From Progne subis subis (lineage: Eukaryota > Chordata > Aves > Passeriformes > Hirundinidae), in NCBI GenBank assembly GCA_022316685.1, contig JAKJHU010000030.1, forward strand, positions 5,959,058-6,023,057: a DNA stretch of 64,000 bases, read 5' to 3'. The position numbers and the translations under genes were made by a program. The notes under the pieces were generated by a model. That model saw nothing but the letters and a program-made list of their open reading frames with translations. It had not been told where the DNA came from and ran no database searches. Positions 48,201 to 59,757 of the stretch are shown in pieces. Numbering within the stretch: the stretch's first letter is position 1; each line of letters begins with the position of its first letter.

Positions 48201-51200
48201 TTTTACTGGGGGCCAGGAGATGAATTTGTTCCCATTTCTTTTTTGTTTTAAAATCTGTGTTGTAGCTGCCATCCTTCTGGCCAAAGAAGCCTTATTCCTT
48301 CTGAGCAAATCAGCACACTTGAATTAGCTGGAAAGATGCTTATTCTCACATCATCTGAGATCGAAATGACTTTCAGTGGAAGAGCTTTAATAATGGACCT
48401 CATTTTAGGTTGGTTTATTTGGAGATTTTGTAATTAGTGCTAAGATGTTAAAGGCTATGGATAGAGAATGCGGTATTATAAAGAAAATACTCTTAATTGT
48501 TATTTTTTAATCTGACAGTGATAAAATATTTTCTGTAGTGTTTTTTCCTCCGGCACAAGCATTCAAAGAAAAGAAAAAATGGTTTTTAGTCAGGGATACT
48601 TATTTTCTGGCAGTTTATGTTATTCACAGTGCAAAATCTCGCTTCTGTTAGACCATTGATTCTGCATCTTGCTCTTACATATCTGATACTTATGTGTACC
48701 AGTACACAGGCTCTTAAAATAGTGGGTTTTCCTGGAATTAGGTGGGTTTGGAGCACCCTAAGAAGTGATTGATTTTTCTCAGTTCTATCATGGCTGATTC
48801 AGTGCAATAAACTTTCAAAAGATATTGAAGACGTTTTATTTTGAAATGCAGTGTTTATATATAATGCAGCCATTCCTTTTAGTAAGTGCTTCAGTCTGCA
48901 TGGTAAATCATTGCCTTGATGCTGCGTGTACAGTCCCTGACAGAGTGGTTACGTATAGAATGCATAGTTTGCTTCAGTCGTGAATTACATTTAAATGTTT
49001 GCACTAAAACCTGTTATCTCAGAGGCAGTATAGCTTTTCAGATATGAGACAAAAGATCTATTGTTACAGTCTCAGTGCTACATGTTGTTTATTTTGTGCA
49101 GAATTTTTTTTACAGTGGTCTTTCTGTCCTTTAGAATTGCCTTTACATTAAAAAAAAAAAAGAATTTTACATACATGGTCACGGATATTAGTCATTTTTA
49201 CAGGGGAGGGAAGGAGGAGGGGAAGATGCAGAAATCCTCCTCCTCTTAGACAGTAGTAACAGTGTGAGGATGTCTTGTCCTCCTTTTTTTTACTTCTGAG
49301 ATTTTATTGCTGGCAGCCAGATGTGCTGAAACTCCTGACGACAGCATCTATTCACTGCGTGTTTTTAATAGGCTTAGAGAAATATGAGTAGAGTACATGA
49401 AAGCAGCTCAGCTTCACACTTCAGCTGGGAATGCCCAAAAAGCTTACTGCTGTTTAGAATTCTTGCTACAGTCAGGAGAAAGCCGCTCGGGTACTAAATC
49501 TTCTACGACTGAATTAGAAGAATAATGACTGTACAATTAACTATCAGCCCCTGCTCATTTAGGCACAGTTTTTACAGAGATCAGGAGAAATATGGAACTT
49601 GATTGGCATATTTGTATTTGATGGTGTGTACAAAATAGATGACTTTTAAGACAGGTGGTGAAGAAAAATAGAAGGGAAAGAAAGGGAGAAAATGCAATTT
49701 GAAACACTGCGCCAGGTCTGCAATTCTGTTTTATCTCATTTTCATGGGGTTTTCTCATCCCCTCCAAATATTTTACAAAATGATCTTTTTGGACAAACGT
49801 TGAACAACACTAGGTAAGTAGAAAATAAATATTTTTGCATTATCATTTCTATTTTTATGCTTATGGCAATTTATCTGCATGCTTTTCAGTGGGGGACTTT
49901 TATAACTGCACTCCTAAATATTAATATTTTTATGGTAGCAGTGAGTCTGTTAGTGTTCTTATGTTTTATGTAAAGATTTACATGAGAACTCAATCTGTAG
50001 AAATAAAGCCAGCAAAGATAGAATAAAATATTTAAGATGGTAATGTATCTTTCAAGTACATTAGGTGCCATTAGAAACTAGCATTATTAGCTGTAATCCT
50101 TAAAGCATATTAAATATTCATAAACAAATTTGTCAGAGAAAATGATTTCTATGTGGATATGGCAGTGAAAAGATTAAATGCTCAGAGATGTCTCTGTTTA
50201 ACCATACATAATTTATTGGAAGATACAAATTAGTAGTCCTACATACCTTTTGCAAAATAGAAAGAAATTCCTTATTTTTGGAAGATTTAGATTCCGTATA
50301 TGATGCTTTTCAATAACGTTTTTAACTGGCCAAATTATAGCTAATTAGTGGATGCTTTGCAGCAGGTCAGTCAGCTCTGTAGGGTATCCTTTACTGAATA
50401 GCTGTGGTTTTGTGAGAATTAGAAATGATAGGATGAAGTTGTTTATTGGTGTGAGACAGTTTTTGAATTGGTTTCTTAGGATTTTTGGAGGGGTAAAATG
50501 AATGAATAGTGCCACATTTCTGTGTCATTATTCAGTAAATATTTTATTGTACCGATGTTTTTCATACTGCTATTAAATATTAAACATAAAAATATTAATA
50601 ATTTTGTCTAAGAGAGTGGAAGTGCAGGTCAGGAAGAAAAAGAATCCTGTAGTTTTTTATAAAGATAGTGCACTGATGGAAACATTCTGGAAAAAGGGTG
50701 GAAGTAATAGGCAGAGACTATACCCAGCATTTTAATCTTCTTCTCTGTCTCTGTGGGAGAAATCTCTTTTAAATGGGATATTATTTCTTAAATACAGGGA
50801 GGTTTGCACTTTTTACTTCAAAAAAATGTTATAATTTTATTTCCCAGAATTTCTTTGTAAGGAGTCTCTCCCTTACTGCTGATATTTCCATTTAAAATGT
50901 TTAAATATTTATTTAATATTACTGTTCTCAAGTTTTGTTGTCTTGGTTATGAATTTCTAATTAGGTATGTAAAATTATGCAGGTAGTTTTAGCAATCATA
51001 ATCACCATTATGAATGAAGGTATTTTTAGGTATATATGAAATCTATATTCAGTGAGATCTTTCTTAAATCCCTTTGGTATACTGTGAAGTATTTGAAGCT
51101 CTACAAAATGGAGAAATAATTTACGTATTATCATCTGTGATTGTAAAACTGTGCATATTTCCAAGTGCATAGTTTCAGGCCTGCAGCAACCAAGAAAGCC

Positions 51201-51298
51201 CTTAGCAACTGTTCTAATCAGCTTCCATCCCAGTCCTGATTCCCTGGATTTGCTTTTGCAGATCAGAGTACATGCTTTTTGTAGATCGAGGTGCAAGC

Positions 51299-51319
51299 TT
51301 TTTTTTTTTTTTTTTTTTT
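51299..51319 (+). repeat. Poly(T) tract, 21 bases
   Basis: 21 consecutive T followed by 'acagatacatgtgcatgg'. It looks like a strong polypyrimidine tract plus ACAG acceptor, but no convincing exon follows. Confidence 0.95.
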
Positions 51320-52584
51320 ACAGATACATGTGCATGGTGCTTTTCCGTATTTATTTTGCTTGTGAGACTTGGGCAAAAGCTGCATATAATATAAAATCAA
51401 AAGACAGAGTTATTTTATTCATTTGTTGTGCCTTAGATTAGGAGTGTATTTATTCTAGAAGACTGGGAAACAATAAAGGATTGTTAGGAAACTGAGCCTC
51501 CTACCTAGTATGGGCTGTTTTACTTAGATGAGAATATTTCTGTATTTATAAGGAGCAATGTCATGTTTTTCTAGGTATCAATTCTTTTGGCCTCCAGAAA
51601 ACACTGTGCAATTTTTAAAGAGTATGCAGCAGTAATTGTGAGAGACTTATTCATACTTTCTCCATCTTCTGATACTAAAGTTGAAAATATTTTAAGGTTA
51701 TAGAGTAAAAAGATTCCCTCTTCTGAATAATTATTTTTATTTTAAATCTGATCTTGATTAAAGATGTTTGAAGAAGTCATCTGTTAGTCACTAAAAAAAT
51801 CTCTCTGGCATTTATTTCAGAGGGTAGTCCTTTGATTGTCTGACTGATTCAAAAAATCTGGTCCTTTTTTAAAAAATTAAATGAATGTAGTATATCATTT
51901 AGGTAGATCTTTCACTTAAAGCTTTGCACATTAAATGTAAGCCACTTGCTAAAAGCTAATTGTTCATGCATTAAGAGTTTTGCTTCAGAACTGTGGTGTA
52001 CCTCCAGCATGTAAGAGTCTGCTTTGATGAGGTATGATGTGGTCTATCTCTTCAGTCTTCAAAGTTATATATTTTATCCTTTGATGATCCTTTCTCTTTT
52101 GAATATGTTTTTTTCTGTTTTTACATCTAAAAAGTACAAGTCAGAGTTCAGAAAGATAACGGCTGACGTTACACACAGAGTAATTAACTTCTACTGCCAC
52201 AAAATAATAATGTGAAGAAAACAGGTTAATGCATACAAATTGTACAGTAACGAAGTGTAAAGCAAAGTCACAAGAAAGGGGGTAGTATACAGATAATTTT
52301 AATTGAATATAGATTCCTCCTAAGTTTCATACAATCTGTTCTGGGGAGTTCTTGTTCTTCAGAAAGTTTAGATATGCTGAGATTTTGTTGATGGAAAGAT
52401 AGGGATCTTGGGCTTTGCTTTCTGATGCTATGCTAAACATTGTCAGGAACATACATCAAACTGCTTTTTATAATTTCCCATAAAAGCTTTACATGAGTTG
52501 GGTTTTTATTTGCACAGTTCTGGCTTTGCAGTAGCTGATGTGAGAGGACTCAAATGATATTCAGCTCCTTGTGAGTTAGATTGA

Positions 52585-52810
52585 TTTTAGCACTTAAATG
52601 GGTTTAGGTAGCCCCTCCCAGCTGGTTCTAATGGAGGAATATTGCTGCTGAGTTCTCATCTGGCAGCTACAGGGCATCACTTTCCTGTAAGATGCGGCTG
52701 TGAGTGTAAAAGAGAATGCTGATTTGCTGGGCCTCCCTCCTTTCTTACACAGCTCTGTCTGACATTACCAACTCCAGCCAGCTGAAGCAGTAAAGCTATC
52801 ATTTAATCTC
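52585..52810. promoter_or_regulatory. Candidate conserved non-coding element
   Basis: A moderately GC-rich, repeat-free stretch in AT-rich intron, with several CAGCT/GCTG words ('cccagctggttctaatgg', 'atctggcagctacagggcat', 'ccagccagctgaagcagtaa'), which include E-box-like CAGCTG. No coding frame. Conservation cannot be tested here. Confidence 0.3.
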
Positions 52811-54038
52811 AAATTTGTGTTTCACTTGTGTTGGGGGTTGTGGTGCTATTTCCTGGGTAATAAGTTATTTTTTATTGAAAAATTATTAGAATTACTTCAT
52901 GTTGGGAAACCATAAGAATTGTTTTGCACATTGAGACTTTGGCAAATAGCTAGTTTACGGAATAAATTCCTCATGTGTCCAGAAAAGAAATCAAGAAGCC
53001 TTTTATGAAAACACACTATGTGCTTACATTACATCCAAATTTTACAGCAGCATCTAAAGGAGGTTTGCTTTTTTGCAATCTAAAATTAGTCTGATTACTT
53101 TTAGTGACATAGTATTCATTCAAATGACAAAAGACAGTGAAAGTTTTAAAATATATTTTAAAACTTTAGTAATTAAGTAAGCTGGAATTTCAGATAGCTA
53201 TTCTTCATTTAGTGTTTAGTGTACAAATACTGTGCTGTTGGATGCTCTATTTGTAGCAACATGCTTTGAGAAGTTGCAATTGCTTTGGGCGATATTCAGA
53301 TTAACACATTACTGCATAATGGCAAGCATCTTTTGTGACTAAAATGGATACAAAGTGTACAGAAGACTATCAGTCCAATTTTGCTATTGCAGTTTATATT
53401 AGAAGCTTTTCTCAGAAAATGGAAAGTGGTCAATTTACCTAAACTTGGTTTCTCACATGACATATCGTGAGGATTTTTTTACAGTTCTGTGAAAGCGAGT
53501 TTACCGTCTAGCTTGGCCACACAGGGGCATAAGATAACTAATATATTGATCCTAAAACCAGTACAAAGATTGTTCACAAAATTCTGTATACAATGGACGC
53601 ATAGGAATTGTCTCACTTTGAAATTAGACACATCTAGTTTAAAAAAACAAGTTGTATTTTCTTTCAATAAATTAAACTCCAGTGTTTTTGAAGGCTCTTA
53701 AGAGTTTTCATTTTGAAATCCCTTGGTACCGTCTTTTACATAAATGCGCTGATTTTTAAAAGATTACTAAAATGCCCAAATAAATTAGCTAGCTGGCAAA
53801 ACTAGACATTTACACTGAAAGTATCATTTTAGCAGAAACATATGATTTCTTTTCCTTATTTAATTTTCTGTTTTGTTTCCTCAATATATCTAGTAGCTAT
53901 TTACCAAAGTTCCATTTTATAATGAAGCCATCAAATGATGACAAGAATTACTGTCACAGACAATTGTGGGTTTTTTTGGTGTTAATAATAATTACTTTGA
54001 TATTGAAGAAGAAAGATAATTTTCTCTTCTTTGTTGGG

Positions 54039-54053
54039 AAAAAAAAAAAAAAA
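54039..54053 (+). repeat. Poly(A) tract, 15 bases
   Basis: 15 consecutive A without a recognisable element next to it. Confidence 0.9.
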
Positions 54054-55515
54054 GTGAGAATATTTCTGTAGCATAGATTTGAGTATTTTTTTTCCTGACT
54101 ATATTGGTTCAACATAGCAAGAGGTTTGCTAATATTCTAAGAGAATGCTGCATTTACAAATAATACTAGTTCAAGAGCCGAGAAAACCACTGTAACAGTG
54201 TTAGAACTGACAGTATATTGTCCATATTCTGCAATGCAATACTGCTTAATACTGGAATTGAAACTGCCTCTCCTCCCTTTTCAAAACTGGCCTGTCTATA
54301 GCTACCTTTAAAAATTTAGTTTGTTGGGATTTTCCCATCTGCTCCATTTTACATCTATGCTAGATTCATAAAATCTTTTTTGAAGTATATTCCTGAAATT
54401 TGTAGCTGATGTGCTTTCTCAACTAAAAAATAGACAATATTGGTAAATATATTTGTATTCCTACCATGTAGTTTTTTCTTAAGGTATTAAAGACATAGCA
54501 AAGCTATTTCCTCCCCTTACCATTAACTGTCTGTCTTGCCTCTGACACAATCAGAATTCCAAAAACTAAGCTACTTTCACTCCTAGATCTCTATATTACT
54601 GTAGGAAGGTTGTCCATGTCAAATAATCCTCTCTCTTATTTTCTTCTTAAAATTAGAGAAATAAGCCGTATTCAGGTGAATCCCTGTGTGCATATATAGC
54701 TATATATGTGTGAACTTCTCTAAACACAAAGGGAAGACTGGCAGCTGGGACAGCAAGTTGTATACAAAAGGCAGAGAGAAACTCATGTAGCTGTGTATTT
54801 GGTCTTTTCTGCACCTTTGCCAAATATTCCTCACAGAGCACTCTTATGTTCTCTTTGAGCTGCAAAAAAGTGTATCGAACTCCATCTATCCTTTGGCCCT
54901 TGATTAGCTTCTTTGGGAAAAAGTGGGACAAGTAACATGATTTTTCTCATCCTCTCATGCTTCTACTTCATTTGGAGGAAGCAACCAAACGTACTAACTT
55001 GCCCCAAAATGGTTTCTTTCTCAGAGGAAGTTCTGTATTCCATCCCATCTTGGCGGCTGTTGGGTTTTGGGTTTGCTTTTAAGTCCCTATTTCTAGGAAA
55101 AGCCATCCCTGTAACATTCTGTTACAGATATCTTCAGAGAGAGAAAAGTAAGAGATTTCCTTACAGAACCATTTCTTTTCCCATCTCTTCCAGCTCTGGA
55201 GAGAGGTACCTTCTGTTACTTCCACTTCAGTCGGTGCAGATTTAATAAAGCGACATATGCTTCCTCCATGAATCTCACTGAGCTGTGGATATTTGCAGCC
55301 ATAACAAGTTTCTCTCTATTCTCATTGTGCATCAACTGCTGTTATCTGATGATGGCAATAAAATCCTAGCTGGCATATGATCCTAACCTCCCACCAGGAA
55401 GAAAAAAGAGGATGGATCAGAGGTGGATAATTTGTCTCATTCAGCTAGTATGTTTAAATTCAGAAATTTAAATAATCCTAAACTTAGAAATGATTAAATA
55501 TGCTTTAAAACTTGA

Positions 55516-55530
55516 TTTTTTTTTTTTTTT
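55516..55530 (+). repeat. Poly(T) tract, 15 bases
   Basis: 15 consecutive T without a recognisable element next to it. Confidence 0.9.
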
Positions 55531-56165
55531 CCACCTGGGTGAGAGCAACAGAAATCTAAGATATAATTGAGTTACCAAGTACAACTTTTTGAAGAGAACA
55601 TGTAAAAAAATCTCTTTCTATTCTTGAATAACTCAGATGATTCTTGTCAATTCTCAGAACAGCCCAGTAAGATGGGGATATTACCTTCTTTTTCTGGAAA
55701 AAGAAAAGACAGAGATCATGATATTAAAAATGACTATGATATTGTATAGTTGAAACATTTTATAGATTTGTTCAATGGCAAGAGCCCAGTATTTTATGGA
55801 AACTGCATGTTCCAACATCCAAAAATCAAGGTTGCTAGTCTTGACCCTTGAGTAGATAATAGATGTATTTGCGGACAGATTGAGCTGTGGTGATTACAAT
55901 AGCTAGCCCCATGTATCCATTTTACTCTTCTTCAGGATGCTGTCACTCTGATAAAACTGACATGGGTGCTAAGCAAATCTGCTCCATCCTGCCTCAGCTG
56001 GGAGTTAATTTTTCGATTGGTGTGCAGCAAAGTCAATACCTCAGACTGCTTCCTGTAGCTCATCAGACTCATGCATAAATATTTCACTTTTTCCAATTGT
56101 GTGATCAGAAGCTCCTAGTGAGTGTCTTCAGCAGTCCTTTGCTTGTTATCAAGTATGTTAAAAAA

Positions 56166-56665
56166 ATCAAGAACATTCTGAGTTGGAAGGGACCCACAAG
56201 GATCATAAAATTCCAACCCTCGGCCCTGCTCAGCACCATCCGCAGGAGTCACATCATGTGCCCAAGAGCATTGCCCAAACACTCCTTGAATGTGCTAGGA
56301 TGATGCTGGGATCACTTCCCTGGGGAGCTGTTCCAGTGCCCAGCCATCCTCTGGGTGAAAACCTTTTCGTGCTATCCAGTCTAAACTTCCCGACTCAACT
56401 CCAGGCCATTTCCTCAGGTCCTGTCACTGGGACCACAGAGCAGGGATGCGTGTCTGCCCCTCATCTTCCTCTCATGAAGAAGTTGCAGACTGCAATGGGG
56501 TCTGCCCTTTGTCTCCTCTTCTTCAACAGCCCAAATGACCTCAGCCTCTCCTCATATGGCTTCCCCTCAAGGCCCTTCACCATCTTTGTTGCCCTTCCTT
56601 TGGATGCTGAGAGCGTAATCATTCTTAAATTTTTGGGTTCAAAACTGCACACAAGTAACGGTTAA
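56166..56665 (-). mobile_element. CR1 LINE 3' fragment
   Basis: Begins near 'gaacattctgagttggaagg' and runs through 'tccttgaatgtgctaggatg', 'cctggggagctgttccagtg', 'ggtgaaaaccttttcgtgct', 'cctcagcctctcctcatatg' and 'ccatctttgttgcccttcct', the usual CR1 order on the reverse strand. This copy includes the end of the coding part; the longer open frame read on the plus strand (56,183-56,665) is antisense to the element and not a gene. Confidence 0.93.
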
Positions 56666-59659
56666 CAGCACTCATGTAGCCTTCATCTTCTTTATACTTC
56701 TTTATCCTTTTAGTTTTTTTCCTTTTGGGTTAGTAATCACATGCACATTATGGTACAATCTGCCTACTAAGGCACTATCCCTTTACCAGTTCAGGAGCAG
56801 TAATTATACTGCATTGTAGAAACATGGGGCTTTGAAAAGCAAAACTTTCCGTATTAGAAAAAAACTATGGCTTTTCTTTGTTCCTCGATTGAGAAGTTTT
56901 GCTGCAGTTCCTGCCACAGATATTTACTAATTGGAGCAGTGGAATGAAGGCCACTTATATTGATGTGGATTTGGACATTTCCTCATTACTTCTTTCTGTT
57001 TTGTTCTTTTGGGTATAGTATGATTATGGGTAGAAAAAGAACTAAAAGGGAATACAAACTTTTTTAAACCTGTAATATCACATCTTACAGATGGATGGAA
57101 TACCACAAATAGCATTGGGATGTTTGGCTGTGTAGGTCTGGCTGAGCTGCGGAGAATGGAAGGGAGGAGTACTACAGTTACCCAGCGCAATTCCTGTCAT
57201 GTGTGATGGGACTGTCCTACCAGTTACTAACTATGGTATCCCATATCATCCCCATATTCTCAGGAATATACTCTTGATTTTGCATTATAAAGGCAGATTG
57301 AAGATTTACTCATAGAAAACATTGTGTTTCAAAATGGTTCAAGAAAAATTGGTGTTGAGCCTCAAATGTTTTACAGGGCTCTTAGAAAGGAATAAATAAA
57401 TGCAATATTGACCCCTGAAAAATTGTGAAATCTGAGATGAGTTTTGAAGGTAATGGCATAATTTAAACTTTATCCTGAGATAAAAGGCTTGAAGCAGAAG
57501 CAGAAGGAGGTATTTCAAGTCCTTGACTTAACTTCAGCATGTGATTTGCAATAGGGAGGCAAAATCAGCCTCTTTTTGAGTTCTGCTTTCTTGTTCTGAA
57601 CCTGAAAAGGAATAATTATGAGAGAGAAATGAAATAAAAATGTTATGTATTGGAGAATTTGTCCCAAAGTTGCCTAAATTTGAAAGAGATTAGAGATTGA
57701 AATACTGAAACATTAATTTTGTTTGTTTTATGATAATAATTGAGTTGGATATATTGCAAGTAAAAGGGAATTTGCATGGTGTCTTTATTTATAAGAATGA
57801 AATATGTCTTGATTAATACTCTTTATCCTTGCTGCAATATTTGAGTCATCTTTCTGATTAAGATATACTTCCAAATTTTCATCTTCTGGTATTCAAGGCA
57901 ACTTTTTTATCATGAAACTTCATCAATATTTTGAATAAATAAGTTTTAAAGCCTTGTCTCTTAGAAATTAGTAGTCACATATATCATAATAGGAAAAATA
58001 ACTTTTTTAAAGGTGTACAAAACTAAGTTGACAAGGCAAGTAATGCAATTATTATTGCTAATGCAATTATTGCTTTAAGACAGTTTTCATTATTAACCTA
58101 TAAAATAGGACATTTAGTCACAGAGAAATGCTGTAAACCAAAAAGTTTAGTCTGTGGTCTAACTACTGTGCACCAAATATATGACCTTTTGGCATATATT
58201 ATGTACAGATATTTGTTGTAAATAAAACACCATTTCAATATTAAATAAATAGTAGAATAATGAAATATTTCTTGCAAATTTTAGTATTTTTTTCTCTATA
58301 TAAGATGTTGAAGAATTTTTAAAGTGACTGAAGGAGAAGATTAATAAAACATTACTAAAAGATGAAACCTCAGAATTTTAGGAAGACTTTAGACTACAAT
58401 TATTGATTTATTATTTCTTATCCTGCAAAATATATTATCAAGTATAGAAATACAAACTTAATTAAAATACCTTTACTTGAAACATGATGTTTCAATATAA
58501 AAGATAATATTTTCCTGATATTATATTTCAGGTCGTTGCTCCTGTGTCTTCAGATTGCACTCAGAACAAGTGCGTTGTGTGCGGGTGTGAGGACCCCCAG
58601 GGGTAGTCAGTTTTTTGTTCACTTAAGGTTTTTCATTTTTTCCCTGCTAATGGTGGCATTTTTCTGCTACAAAATGACAAGAACAATGAGTGTTTTAGAG
58701 AAACCTCAATTTTTATACCACAGTGACTCTATTACAGTTCAATCATTATTCAAATAACCTACAGTAAAATCTTCTAAGTGCCGTGTTTGGAAGAACTCTT
58801 CTAGTAAGACATGCTGTCATACTTTGGAAGTTTTTGAAAAGTGTCAGGAAGGACAGAAAAAGATTTTAAAATGCAGGAAGGATTGCAATATATACAAAAG
58901 GAATAATTCAAATTGTGTATGTCCACAAAAGCTTGCTTGTGCTTAGCATGTATCTTTCATGTTAAAGTTGCTCATTTGTAAGACATAGCATAATCAGGAT
59001 GTATAAGGACTACCTGCAATCATAATTCAGGTCTTTTTTAAAATAAAACATGAGAAGAAAGTATAGTGTTGTTCAGTCAAAGAACCTGGGAAGTACAGAG
59101 GTCTGAATTCTACAAGCTTGTCCTTTGTAGTGCCAGGAAGATAATGTGAATTTTACAGCTGGAGTTCCCAGCAATATATGCCTTTTATGCCAAAATATGT
59201 CTTTTATACCTCATGTGCATCTATGAATTTTAATTTATAAATATGTGCAGAGGTCTTATGATCATGGGTTTGTAAGTGTACACAAATGAAAGTACAAATT
59301 AAATTTTCCAGGGTTTTTTTGGCATTTAGGTACATCTCTAGCTATTAGAACATGTCTCAGAGTAAGTAACTTGAGTGCCTTAGAGATACACCGGGATTTT
59401 GTGCCTTGTCCTTTATTTGCACCCTTAGTCTTAACAGCTGCAAGTTATTCCATATTATTAATTAGATTGTTTCCTTAGGTACTACCAGCTACATGACTGA
59501 TGTGTCCTCACTACAGTGAGATTTTTTTCTTGAGATAGAGCTTTCAGGAATTTTTAATTCAAATACTAAGTATTATTCATATACAAATAAAACATATGTA
59601 TGCACAAAGAAATTCTTAACAATTGTGAGGATGCACTGAGTAAACATGTTAAAATTGTA
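56666..59659. other. Intronic stretch, no supported gene
   Basis: AT-rich. A splice-acceptor-like site with a phase-compatible open stretch near 58.53-58.76 kb is noted as a weak candidate, not annotated as an exon. Confidence 0.6.
58041..58073 (+). repeat. Short tandem duplication
   Basis: TAATGCAATTATTATTGC (18 bases) is followed directly by TAATGCAATTATTGC (15 bases), the second lacking one ATT. Confidence 0.9.
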
Positions 59660-59757
59660 GAGTCATAGAACCCTTTAGATTGGAAAAGACCTTTAAGGTC
59701 ATCAAGCGTAACTGTTAACCCAAGACTGCCAAGTCCACCACTAAATCATGTCCCTAA
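59660..59757 (-). mobile_element. Short CR1 3'-end fragment
   Basis: About 100 bases matching the inverted CR1 3' terminus: 'gagtcatagaaccctttaga', 'ttggaaaagacctttaaggt', 'ccaagactgccaagtccacc', 'actaaatcatgtccctaaa'. It is severely 5'-truncated, and the plus-strand sequence after it is a very AT-rich run (59,760-59,870). Confidence 0.9.

Larger units (their letters stand above)
43621..52584. other. Intronic stretch, no gene seen
   Basis: Long AT-rich stretch with a 32-bp-period duplication at 45.22 kb, a small purine/pyrimidine inverted repeat near 49.21-49.24 kb (AGGAGGAGG / CCTCCTCCT) and a poly(T) tract at 51.30 kb. No transposon family was recognised. Confidence 0.65.
52811..56165. other. 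Intronic stretch, no gene seen
   Basis: AT-rich with two homopolymer runs and an 18-bp perfect palindrome CATATATAGCTATATATG at 54,691-54,708. The open frames are random. Confidence 0.65.

Noticed and set aside
51281..51345. Strong poly(T)-ACAG acceptor-like site
   Set aside because: No exon with a donor or known RIM2 content follows; homopolymer runs mimic polypyrimidine tracts.
55650..55720. Possible MIR SINE ('cagtaagatggggatattac')
   Set aside because: Only a short resemblance to the MIR core; no extended match.
56183..56665. 160-codon plus-strand open frame
   Set aside because: Antisense to a minus-strand CR1; the words match CR1 DNA, not a host protein.
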